From Rhizobiaceae bacterium (GTDB lineage: Bacteria; Pseudomonadota; Alphaproteobacteria; Rhizobiales; Rhizobiaceae): a stretch of DNA of 37,220 bases. The stretch is taken from the NCBI GenBank assembly GCA_028279875.1, contig JANQMU010000122.1:1-37220 (forward strand). Reading direction: 5' to 3'. The notes under the pieces were generated by a model. That model did not search any database, had not been told where the DNA came from, and saw nothing but the letters and a program-made list of their open reading frames with translations. Both the position numbers and the translations under genes were made by a program. Positions 7,376 through 15,073 of this stretch are shown piece by piece (the first letter of the stretch is position 1; each line of letters opens with the position of its first letter).

Positions 7376-7666
7376 GTGGATGTTGCCGCGATTGAGGATT
7401 TGCACTGCGGGGAAACGAAGTGCGTTTTTCACGCCGAGTTGAAAGAGTCGGCGACCGAGGAAAATCGAGGATGGTGTTCCGCAGCACCAACATACACGGG
7501 TTATTCGAGCATGACGTATCATCCCGTGAATGGCATGACTTGTACAGTTGCATACTGTGTAACGACAACGAACCATAATTACTGGTCCTGCACGTGCACG
7601 AATTGGAGCATGACGAAGAAACAATCGGCAACGATTGATGTTACGTGTCCTCCTCCCCAACGATAA
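7376..7666 (+). pseudogene. Truncated group B eight-cysteine gene
   Basis: The mature region is clearly homologous to the group B gene at 1611-1964 (DVAAIEDLHCGETKC through CTNWSMTKKQSATIDVTCPP). Compared with that locus, about 145 bases are missing between the GTCGCCGCCC and CCGTATCGGG motifs, removing the ribosome-binding site, start codon and most of the signal peptide. The remaining in-frame GTG at 7376 would give a 96-residue protein without export signal. The fourth cysteine is now tyrosine (MTYHPVNGMTC) and a new cysteine appears shortly after (AYC). The deletion plus loss of a scaffold cysteine argues for a decaying gene; a fusion from an upstream start cannot be excluded. Confidence 0.75.
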
Positions 7667-8207
7667 GCGGCAATAGCCGTCCGCCGGGCCGGCGGCTGCG
7701 GACAAAGTACTGTTCTGGAACTCCTTTCAGCTTATCGCCAGTATCCGCTCATGACGGACGCTGGCCTGTGGCGCGCGGTGAGAGGCGGTCGACGTCTCAG
7801 CCCCGTGGGGTTCAGTCCAAAAGCGTCACCTATGTCTTAAGTCCTTCACAAAATGGCGGTCATGGCCTTACACATCCGGCAGGCTGTCGCGATAGGCGCC
7901 GATCCGGACAAATCATCTGCTACCGACAGTCTGACGGGCTAAAATGGTGGTGAACATTCTGCAGGCGTATAACTCGGCGCCTAAATATCGTGGAAAAGTT
8001 GGATCAAACCATGCTGGCGGAATGTCGTCGTCGGAGATGGAAACATGCTGTGGCCGCAATGCCTTTGAAATCATCGCAAGTGGTCGAATAACGGCCGCAT
8101 TTGATCAGTAGAACGAAGTATTAATCTCGTTCCTGAAAGGTTTGGACGCCTGCGTTGAAAAACGGATTTGATTGAGAGATAGTACGCGCAAACGGAGAAA
8201 CAGCGGC
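7667..8207. other. Spacer at the right edge of the duplicated region
   Basis: Up to about 7800 this matches the flank after the first group B gene (1965-2092), including a CCGCC-GGGCC-GGCGG hairpin just after the stop codon. From 7801 to 8207 no gene, repeat or third tRNA-end copy was seen. The transition to core chromosome therefore falls somewhere between about 7800 and 8200. Confidence 0.4.
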
Positions 8208-8627
8208 ATGAACAGGTTTTTTTCTGGGACCGTCATTGCAATTGCCTTGATGCTTACCGCGGCGCCCGCCGCCGCAAAGACGATCGGCTATGCCGACGCC
8301 ATGCGCATTCTGGTGACGAGTTGCGGCGAGGACATTCAGAAATACTGCAAGGATGTCCGGCTCGGCGACGGTCGCATCCGAAATTGCCTGGCGGCCAATG
8401 CCGACAAGGTTTCGGCGATGTGCAAGCGCGATTATGCGCAGGCCTATATCCATCTGCAGGAGCGTTTCGCGGCGCAGGAGTCAGCTGGCAAGATCTGTGC
8501 GGCGGATGCAAAACGGCTTTGCCCGGGCACGGTAAGAGGCAAAGGCTATGTGCTTCAATGCCTGCTTAACAAACGCAATCTCAGCAGGGCCTGCTCGCAG
8601 ATCATCACCGATGCGGGATACCGTTGA
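8208..8627 (+). CDS. Periplasmic cysteine-rich repeat (GLG1-like) protein
   Basis: Protein of 139 residues. ATG at 8208 follows GGAGAAACAGCGGC, and the product starts with a signal peptide (MNRFFSGTVIAIALMLTAAPAAA). The mature part has two cysteine-repeat units: CGEDIQKYCKDVRLGDGRIRNCLAANADKVSAMC and CAADAKRLCPGTVRGKGYVLQCLLNKRNLSRAC. This spacing is that of the cysteine-rich GLG1 repeat found in Golgi proteins and in many proteobacterial secreted proteins. It precedes the OmpA-like gene by 34 bases and is probably co-transcribed. It is unrelated to the eight-cysteine island family. Molecular role unknown. Confidence 0.85.
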   Translation: MNRFFSGTVIAIALMLTAAPAAAKTIGYADAMRILVTSCGEDIQKYCKDVRLGDGRIRNCLAANADKVSAMCKRDYAQAYIHLQERFAAQESAGKICAADAKRLCPGTVRGKGYVLQCLLNKRNLSRACSQIITDAGYR

Positions 8628-8661
8628 TCGCCCGACGATACTGACCGGGAAAGGACGCTTC

Positions 8662-9240
8662 ATGAAAAACCGCTTTTTCGCATCAAGCCTTGCTCTGGCC
8701 GTGCTGTTGCCGGTCGCGACGGCCGATGCGCAGAATATGCTCTCCACTGAGCAGATCGTTGAATCGCTGCGCGGCGTCGAGCGGCAGGCAACGCTGCATC
8801 CGGACGAACTGCGGAATCTTGCGCTGGACAACATCAAGCGGAACCCGGGCGAAAACGCGCCGAAGGGTGTTCCGGTGGTCAACCTGCTGGAGAATCTGCG
8901 GCAGTTCAACGTCGAAATCAATTTCGATTTCGATTCGGATCGCATCAAACCGGAATCCTTCGTGGCCATGGGCGCCATCGCCGACGCCCTTCATACGCCC
9001 TATCTGCTGCACCAGAAATTCCTGATCGTCGGCCATACCGACGCCAGGGGCTCCCGCGAATACAATCTCGACCTGTCACAGCGTCGGGCTGACGCCGTGC
9101 GCGAGGCGCTTGTGACCACATTCAGGGTGCCACCCGAGAGCGTTCAGGCCGTCGGTGTCGGCGAAGAGGATCTGCGCGACCCGGCCAATCCCGATGCCGC
9201 CGTCAATCGCCGGGTGCAGTTGATCAATACCGGGTTCTGA
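8662..9240 (+). CDS. OmpA-family protein
   Basis: Protein of 192 residues. ATG at 8662 follows GGGAAAGGACG and yields a signal peptide (MKNRFFASSLALAVLLPVATADAQ). The C-terminal OmpA domain (about 90-190) shows INFDFDSDRIKPES, VGHTDARGSREYNLDLSQRRADAVREAL and VNRRVQLI, including the Asp and Arg of the peptidoglycan diaminopimelate-binding site. There is no beta-barrel and no lipobox at the signal peptide, so it is a soluble periplasmic or peptidoglycan-associated protein. The residues between signal peptide and domain (SLRGVERQATLHPDEL) are not recognised. It probably forms an operon with the cysteine-repeat gene upstream. Confidence 0.9.
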   Translation: MKNRFFASSLALAVLLPVATADAQNMLSTEQIVESLRGVERQATLHPDELRNLALDNIKRNPGENAPKGVPVVNLLENLRQFNVEINFDFDSDRIKPESFVAMGAIADALHTPYLLHQKFLIVGHTDARGSREYNLDLSQRRADAVREALVTTFRVPPESVQAVGVGEEDLRDPANPDAAVNRRVQLINTGF

Positions 9241-9273
9241 CCGGGGTCTCCTTTCCCATCACCAAAGACCACT

Positions 9274-9293
9274 GTCCGCCGATGCCGGCGGAC
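9274..9293. other. Hairpin between convergent genes
   Basis: GTCCGCCG-ATGC-CGGCGGAC forms a perfect 8-bp stem with tetraloop between the OmpA-like gene and the convergent cyclase. No T run follows on either strand, so it may be a bidirectional or Rho-assisted 3' end structure rather than a classical terminator. Confidence 0.45.
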
Positions 9294-9313
9294 CGCAACC
9301 GGCTATGACCCGG

Positions 9314-10708
9314 CTATGACAATGTCCAGACCGTCATGCCGGTTTCGAGCCCGCGGATCGCGACATTGTCGTGGCGCTTGAGACCAGCCACCGCCTGGTC
9401 GCCGCCATTCACCTCACGGCGTGCCCGCTCCAGCAGTTCGTCCGTCGCCGCCAGATCGACCGACATTCCGCGCGTCAGGGCTTCAACCCGGCTCGCAATG
9501 TTGACCGTGTTGCCGATCACCGCGAATTCCAGCCGGTTCGATCCGATGTCCCCCAGCACAGCGGGACCGTAATGCAATCCGAAACTGGCGCGGATCGGCT
9601 GCTCGCCGGTCGAGGCTCTTTCGGCATTCCATTGTTCGACCGACCGGATCATCGCACGGGCGCAGCGCAGCGCGTTGATGGCGTCCGCATCGCCCGCGAA
9701 CGGCGTTCCGAAGGTCGCCATCAAGCCGTCTCCGAGATATTTGTCGAGGGTGCCGTTGTGACGGAAGACCTCCACCTCCATGCGGTGGTGAAACTGTCGC
9801 AGCGTCTCGATGACTTCTTCCGAGCTTCGGTCGGCGGAGTAGCGGGTGAAGCCGACAATATCGACGAAAAGCACAGCAATGTCCTGGGTGCGGACCTGCT
9901 TGAGGGGCTCGTCGTTCTGCGAGAGCTCTTCCACCACATTGGGAGAAAAGTAGCGGGCGAGATTGGCCCTTTCGCGTTCAAGCGCCGCATGGCCGATCAG
10001 AAGCCGTCCGTATCGCCGGACAGAAACCGCGAGCGTCGCCGCGACGATCAGGAACGCGACGACCTCCTGAACACGGATATAATAAAGCAGGCTGTTGGGA
10101 TTGAGGATATAGGCCATTTCGCCGTACTGGCTGAAAGCCGCATCGGCGGCTGCGGTCAGCGCAGCATTCTCATCCGACAGGAGCCACATCAGGCCCAATG
10201 CCAAAATCCAGAAGCCGGCCGTTATGGTCCCGATCCCGCGGACCGTGCGCCAGGAATAGGTCAGGGTGCCGATGGCCAGCAGGACGTAGAAATACATAAA
10301 CCCTTCGGAACGGTATTGCATCGGCAGCGGCCAGTCGTTCTGCGAAAGCGGATTGGGCACCGTCACGACAACGGTCATCAATGCCAGGTCGCAGAACAGC
10401 AGGAAAAGCTCGGCTTTTGACAGGCCGACCCGCGCGACGCGCAGCTGGACCCAGCCGATCAGGGCGAAAATCAGCGCCAGGCCATGGTAGTAGATGATCT
10501 CTGTCCTGAAATCGATGAAAGGGAGCATGATCGAGATCAGGGCCATTGCAGCCCAGCGCGCCTTGACCGCCAGCTCCGTCCCTTCCCGCTTGTGGCGCTC
10601 AAGCGCCGCCTCGGCGAAGCTGTTGTTGAGCGCACTATCGTCGGGCACCGTTTCAGCGCCGGCGCGGCCGGAGGCGTCTTCCTCCGGCTTGCTTTCTTGA
10701 TTGGTCAA
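9314..10708 (-). CDS. Membrane-bound class III adenylate/guanylate cyclase
   Basis: Protein of 464 residues. The TTG start at 10708 is supported by AGGAGGAG 7 bases upstream. An N-terminal soluble segment (1-45) is followed by about six hydrophobic helices (roughly 50-66, 71-92, 98-118, 135-152, 158-177, 213-230), a linker ending ARYFSPNVVEEL, and a class III cyclase catalytic domain (about 273-445). Metal-binding aspartates are D283 (VDIVGF) and D327 (DKYLGDGLMA), and the catalytic NTVNIASRVE segment is present. It should make cAMP from ATP at the inner membrane; the membrane part may sense an unknown cue. It is divergent from an orphan substrate-binding protein gene. Confidence 0.93.
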   Translation of the reverse strand: MTNQESKPEEDASGRAGAETVPDDSALNNSFAEAALERHKREGTELAVKARWAAMALISIMLPFIDFRTEIIYYHGLALIFALIGWVQLRVARVGLSKAELFLLFCDLALMTVVVTVPNPLSQNDWPLPMQYRSEGFMYFYVLLAIGTLTYSWRTVRGIGTITAGFWILALGLMWLLSDENAALTAAADAAFSQYGEMAYILNPNSLLYYIRVQEVVAFLIVAATLAVSVRRYGRLLIGHAALERERANLARYFSPNVVEELSQNDEPLKQVRTQDIAVLFVDIVGFTRYSADRSSEEVIETLRQFHHRMEVEVFRHNGTLDKYLGDGLMATFGTPFAGDADAINALRCARAMIRSVEQWNAERASTGEQPIRASFGLHYGPAVLGDIGSNRLEFAVIGNTVNIASRVEALTRGMSVDLAATDELLERARREVNGGDQAVAGLKRHDNVAIRGLETGMTVWTLS

Positions 10709-11055
10709 GATCAGGCTCCTCCTGATTCAAACTGATGTGGTATCATCACAAGCCGCAACGGGATCCATCGAGCCATAACTTCAGTATGGTCATTGTGCCA
10801 AAATACGTTGTTTGACCGTTGCACCTGAGAAATCTCTAATTTGAGAATGGCCGAGTTGTGGTCATAAATACAGACAGAACGTGCATTATGATCTGTTTCG
10901 ACGTCTGCATTGATTTCAAAGGCCGTCCGGGCGGAGGCGGCAGGGAGATTTTGCAGGCATGAATTGACCGCTTGTCTCAGGCCCGGCCGAACGCGCCGTG
11001 TCTGATCCGACACCATTTCGACATCAAGAAAACGATCAAAACAGGGAGACCCTTC
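10709..11055. other. Divergent regulatory region, cyclase / substrate-binding protein
   Basis: Untranslated region of 347 bases between divergent genes, AT-richer around 10790-10920. A TTGACC about 19 bases before TAATTT (near 10813-10843) is a weak rightward promoter candidate. No supported ORF. Confidence 0.3.
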
Positions 11056-12630
11056 ATGAGAACGTCAGAACCAAAGAGAACCAGGGCATTGCCGGTATCG
11101 CGACGCGGGCTGCTTAAGGGCGCCACGGCGCTCGGCACCGCCGCCCTGGTCGGACCGCTGGGCGCAGGCAACGCAGCGGCGGAGCCCAAAAAGGGCGGCA
11201 CGCTGCGGGTCGGCATGGCGCATGGCAATACATCGGACAATTACGACCCGGCGCTGTGGACCCACGCCTTCGTGCAGACATTCGCAACGGCACGGCACGG
11301 CAATCTGACGGAAGTTGCCGCCGACGGTTCGCTTGTCGGCGAGGTCGCGGAGAGCTGGGAAGCCTCGCCCGATGCCAAGGTCTGGACCTTCAAGATCAGG
11401 CCCGGCATCGAGTTCCACAGCGGCAAGACCCTGACGGGTGACGATGTCGCCGCTTCGTTCAACTATCACCGCGGCGACGACAGCAAATCGGCAGTCAAGC
11501 CTTTTCTCGAGCCCGTCACGGACATCAAGGTCGATGGCGATTATGTCGTGATCTCGCTGACCGAAGGCAATGCGGATTTCCCGTTCATCGCATCGGACTA
11601 TCATATTCCGATCATGCCCTCGAAGGATGGCAAGATCGACCCGACGAGCGAAGACGGAGCGGGCGCTTACAAGGTGAGCGCGTATGAACCGGGTGTCCAG
11701 GCATCCATGACCCGCAATCCGAACTACTGGAAGAGCGGCCGTGCGCATTTCGACGGCGTCGAACTGCTGACCATTCTCGATCCGGCGGCGCGCCAGAGTG
11801 CGCTGAGAACCGGGGATGTCGACGTGATCGACCAGGTCGACCTCAAGACGGTCCACCTTTTCGACCGGTTGCCCGGCGTCAAGGTTCTGGCCCCCTCGGG
11901 CACGCAGCACTACACGTTCGCCATGGATACGCGCGCCGCGCCGTTCAACGACAACAATGTCCGCATGGCGTTGAAACATGGTATCGACCGGCAGGAACTG
12001 GTCGACAAGATCCTCTTCGGCTATGGCGAAATCGGCAATGACCATCCGATCGGCCGGTCCAACCAGTATCACGCCGATCTGGAGCAGACGAGCTACGATC
12101 CCGACAAGTCGAAATTCTACCTGAAACAGGCCGGGCTCGACAGTGTCGATGTATCCCTTTCAGCCGCCGATGCTGCCTTCGGCGGCGCCGTCGATGCCGC
12201 CCTGCTCTTTTCCGAAAAAGCCAAGGCCGGCGGCGTCAATGTCGAGGTCGTGCGGGAGCCGAATGACGGTTACTGGTCAGATGTCTGGATGAAGAAACCG
12301 TTTTCCGCCGTTTACTGGGGCGGCCGGCCGACCGAGGACTGGATGTTCACGACGGCCTACGCGTCCGGTGCCGCGTGGAACGACTCGTTCTGGGAGCACG
12401 AACGGTTCAACAAGCTCCTTCTTGAGGCCCGTTCCGAACTCGACAGCGCAAAACGCGCCGAGATGTATCGCGAGATGCAGGAAATCGTGCGTACCGAAGG
12501 CGGCGTCATCATTCCGATGTTCGCCAGCTATGTGATGGCGCATTCCGACAAGATCAAAACGCCGGACGTTGTCGGCGCCAACTGGACGCTTGACGGGTTC
12601 CGCGCTCCGGAACGCTGGTGGTTCGGCTGA
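11056..12630 (+). CDS. ABC transporter substrate-binding protein, dipeptide type (SBP_bac_5), orphan
   Basis: Protein of 524 residues. ATG at 11056 follows GGGAG, and a twin-arginine signal (SRRGLLKG at 15-22, hydrophobic core, GNAAA) suggests folded export by Tat. The mature protein is a family 5 extracellular solute-binding protein: GGTLRVGM start, VAESWEASPDAKVWTFKIRPGIEFHSGKTLTGDDV, then GAYKVSAYEPGVQASMTRNPNYWK. It would bind a peptide or similar ligand in the periplasm. No permease or ATPase gene adjoins it, and a strong terminator follows, so it must either work with components encoded elsewhere or act as a sensor. The ligand cannot be predicted. Confidence 0.92.
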   Translation: MRTSEPKRTRALPVSRRGLLKGATALGTAALVGPLGAGNAAAEPKKGGTLRVGMAHGNTSDNYDPALWTHAFVQTFATARHGNLTEVAADGSLVGEVAESWEASPDAKVWTFKIRPGIEFHSGKTLTGDDVAASFNYHRGDDSKSAVKPFLEPVTDIKVDGDYVVISLTEGNADFPFIASDYHIPIMPSKDGKIDPTSEDGAGAYKVSAYEPGVQASMTRNPNYWKSGRAHFDGVELLTILDPAARQSALRTGDVDVIDQVDLKTVHLFDRLPGVKVLAPSGTQHYTFAMDTRAAPFNDNNVRMALKHGIDRQELVDKILFGYGEIGNDHPIGRSNQYHADLEQTSYDPDKSKFYLKQAGLDSVDVSLSAADAAFGGAVDAALLFSEKAKAGGVNVEVVREPNDGYWSDVWMKKPFSAVYWGGRPTEDWMFTTAYASGAAWNDSFWEHERFNKLLLEARSELDSAKRAEMYREMQEIVRTEGGVIIPMFASYVMAHSDKIKTPDVVGANWTLDGFRAPERWWFG

Positions 12631-12680
12631 TCCACGGCCATTGACCGGCCTGTTTCCTCCGAGATGGGCCGGAACCGTTC

Positions 12681-12729
12681 AAGGCCCGCATCTGACCCGG
12701 TAAAACTCGGGATCGGTGCGGGCCTTTTT
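12681..12729 (+). terminator. Rho-independent terminator of the orphan substrate-binding protein gene
   Basis: Perfect 10-bp stem AAGGCCCGCA / TGCGGGCCTT (12681-12690 and 12717-12726) running into five T, 50 bases after the stop codon. Confidence 0.85.
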
Positions 12730-12746
12730 GAACTGCGCCGCCTCCG

Positions 12747-13649
12747 TCAGGCGGCGTTTTGTTCGCTCTTTACCTCCTCCAGCAGCCATTGGCGAAAATA
12801 TTCGGCGTGGGGGTGGGTCGCGACATCGGCGGGTGAAATGAGGTAGAACGCCTCATCGATCGGAACCGCAAGGTCGAATGGCGGGACAAGGCGCCCCGAC
12901 AGGCGCTCGCGCTCGCTGATCGATGACCGGCCGAGGGCCACGCCCAGGCCCTGCGCGGCGACTTCGTAGGTGATCAGGGTGGAATCAAACTGCAATCCCG
13001 GACCGACGCTGAAATCCGGGACACCGGCGGCCTTCAGCCATACGGCCCAGCCTTCGTCGAAACCCATCACATGCAGAAGATCATGATGCTGCAAATCGTC
13101 TGGCACGCGCAGCGGCGCATCGCCCTGCAGAAGCGCCGGGCTGCACAGCGGGATCAGCGAGTCCCAGGTCAAACGGTCGGCCCGAAATCCGGGCCAGTCG
13201 CCATGTCCGTAGCGGATGTCGAGATCAAAACGCTCGCGGTTGAACGCGTCGTTCCAGACGCTGCTGACGATCCGCAAAGGCCGGTCGGGGTGTTTTTGAT
13301 AATAATCGGCCAGCCTTGGCGCCAGCCAGCCGACCGAAAACCCGATCGTGACGCGGACCGTCAGCACATCGGAGCGACGGTCCCCGAAGACCTCATAGGT
13401 TCCTTCTGCCAGCATCTCGATCGCATCCCTGACCTTCGGCAGATAAGCCGTTCCGACCCGCGTCAGCACCAGGCTGCGGGCCTTGCGCTGAAACAGCGGT
13501 TCGCCCAGTTGCTGTTCCAGCAGCTTGATCTGCTTGGATATGGCGGCCTGGGTCAGGTTCAGTTCCGATGCGGCACGGGTAAAACTCAGATGACGCGCCG
13601 ACGCCTCGAATGTCCTGAGCCAGTTGAGTGGGGGAAGATTTCGCCGCAT
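12747..13649 (-). CDS. LysR-family regulator, GcvA-like
   Basis: Protein of 300 residues. The start at 13649 (MRRNLPPLNWLRTFEASARHLSFTRAASELNLTQAAISKQIKLLEQQLG) is chosen because GcvA-like proteins begin this way; in-frame starts at 13664 and 13691 exist and none has a strong ribosome-binding site. The winged helix-turn-helix occupies about 7-66 and the substrate-binding effector domain about 95-295 (VRVTIGFSVGWLAPRL, FDLDIRYGHGDWPG). It is divergent from the DmdA-like gene at 13770, the usual arrangement for a LysR regulator and its target. The GcvA resemblance plus an aminomethyltransferase-fold target suggests control by a one-carbon or glycine-related metabolite (inference). Confidence 0.92.
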   Translation of the reverse strand: MRRNLPPLNWLRTFEASARHLSFTRAASELNLTQAAISKQIKLLEQQLGEPLFQRKARSLVLTRVGTAYLPKVRDAIEMLAEGTYEVFGDRRSDVLTVRVTIGFSVGWLAPRLADYYQKHPDRPLRIVSSVWNDAFNRERFDLDIRYGHGDWPGFRADRLTWDSLIPLCSPALLQGDAPLRVPDDLQHHDLLHVMGFDEGWAVWLKAAGVPDFSVGPGLQFDSTLITYEVAAQGLGVALGRSSISERERLSGRLVPPFDLAVPIDEAFYLISPADVATHPHAEYFRQWLLEEVKSEQNAA

Positions 13650-13692
13650 GACGCATGCACTCATAACTATATTTCGGTCATAGCCTAACATA

Positions 13693-13704
13693 CGTCAATT
13701 GACG
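13693..13704. promoter_or_regulatory. Palindrome in LysR/DmdA-like divergent promoter
   Basis: CGTCAATTGACG is a perfect 12-base palindrome in the 120-base divergent region. LysR proteins bind dyads with a T-N11-A core in such places; this sits about 44 bases from the regulator start and 66 bases from the target start. Candidate operator only. Confidence 0.4.
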
Positions 13705-13769
13705 GCCGATCAAAAGATGTCCAACACTTATCTCTGCCGTGCAGAACGGCAACTTCAGCGAGTTGAGCC

Positions 13770-14873
13770 ATGTACACCATCAGTCCGACAGCCCGCATGC
13801 GTAAATCGCCCTTTTTCGACGCAACCGTGGCCGAGGGCGCCAGCAGTTTCACGTCTTACAATCACATGCTGATGCCCACCGGTTACGGCCATCCCGAAGA
13901 GGAGTACTGGCGGCTCATCGAGGCTGTGTCGATGTGGGATGTCGCGGTGGAACGGCAAATCCAGTTGCAGGGCCGAGATGCAGCAGCACTGGCGCAGATC
14001 CTGTGTCCCCGCGACCTGACGCAATGCACGGCCGGTGACGGCAAATATGTCGCCCTGTGCAATCATGCCGGCACGATCATCAATGATCCGATCCTGCTGA
14101 AGCTGTCGGACCAGCGATACTGGCTGTCGATCGCCGATTCCGACATCCTGCTTTGGGCACGTGCCATTGCCGCCGAGCGCGGGCTGGATGTCGAGGTGAC
14201 GGAACCCGATGTCTCGCCACTGGCGGTCCAGGGGCCGCTGAGCGACGATGTGGTGGCGGCCATTTTCGGAGACTGGGTGCGGACACTGAAGCATTTCCGG
14301 TTCCGGGAGACGACGGTCGGAGACATACCCGTCGCCCTTGCCCGCTCCGGCTGGTCGAAACAAGGCGGTTTCGAGATCTATCTGATGGACGGAACGCGCG
14401 GAACGGAACTGTGGAACATCGTCCGGGAGGCCGGCGCGCCGTACGGCATCGGACCGGGCAATCCCAATGCCTGCGAGCGCATCGAAAACGGGTTGCTGTC
14501 CTGGGGCGGCGACACCGACGACGAAACCAATCCGTTCGAGGTCCGCATGGAACGCTATGTCGATTTGAATGTCCCCGACGATGTCATCGGAATCAAGGCG
14601 TTGCGGCAGATCAAGGCCAAGGCGCCGAAACGGCACCAGTTGGGGGTGATCCTCGACGGCGAGAGGCCGCATGTGCCCGGTTGGGACTGGATGGGCATCA
14701 CAATGGACGGGACACGGATCGGCGACATGACAAATTGCGTCTGGTCGTATCGGTTGAAAGCCAATATCGGATTCGCACTCGTCTCGGTCGAGGCCAAACC
14801 GGGGGATACTGTCACGGTCAACATGCCAGATGCGCCGGCTTCCGGCCGGTTGACGACCCTGCCATTTCTTTGA
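13770..14873 (+). CDS. DmdA-like aminomethyltransferase-fold protein (DMSP demethylase family)
   Basis: Protein of 367 residues, the length of dimethylsulfoniopropionate demethylase. From memory it resembles Pelagibacter DmdA along its length: SPFFDATVAEGASSFTSYNHMLMPT, EAVSMWDVAVERQIQLQGRDA, CRDL-type CPRDLTQ, NDPILLKLSDQRYWLSIADSDILLWA, ARSGWSKQGGFEIYL, NPNACERIENGLLSWGGD. DmdA moves a methyl group from DMSP to tetrahydrofolate in the cytoplasm; it belongs to the GcvT fold. DmdA and DmdA-like GcvT relatives are hard to separate without a tree, so another methylated substrate is possible. It is controlled presumably by the divergent LysR protein. No dmdBCD genes are nearby. Confidence 0.8.
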   Translation: MYTISPTARMRKSPFFDATVAEGASSFTSYNHMLMPTGYGHPEEEYWRLIEAVSMWDVAVERQIQLQGRDAAALAQILCPRDLTQCTAGDGKYVALCNHAGTIINDPILLKLSDQRYWLSIADSDILLWARAIAAERGLDVEVTEPDVSPLAVQGPLSDDVVAAIFGDWVRTLKHFRFRETTVGDIPVALARSGWSKQGGFEIYLMDGTRGTELWNIVREAGAPYGIGPGNPNACERIENGLLSWGGDTDDETNPFEVRMERYVDLNVPDDVIGIKALRQIKAKAPKRHQLGVILDGERPHVPGWDWMGITMDGTRIGDMTNCVWSYRLKANIGFALVSVEAKPGDTVTVNMPDAPASGRLTTLPFL

Positions 14874-15073
14874 AACAGGCGATCGCGCAAAGCCGTAATC
14901 CGGAGTCTTTTCAAAGACCTGTCAGTGTCTTCTCAGCAGTTGAATCATCTTGAACCACGTCGGCGGCGCGGCTTGCTTTGTTTGCTGTGTTGGTCCATCA
15001 CTTTTCCTGCGGGCCGGACTGAACCGATCCTTTGGCCGGTTCATGTGATCAGACATGCGAGGCGTTCAATCCC

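Noticed and set aside
7801..8207. Third copy of the tRNA-Pro end that would close a second tandem element
   Set aside because: I searched this stretch for the CCTCTCACTCCGACC motif and found none, so the second module has no visible right attachment repeat.
9371..10420. Long rightward ORF of 349 codons across the cyclase gene
   Set aside because: It is antisense to a cyclase with intact catalytic motifs; its Arg/His/Asp-rich, domain-free translation is typical of a GC-rich shadow frame.
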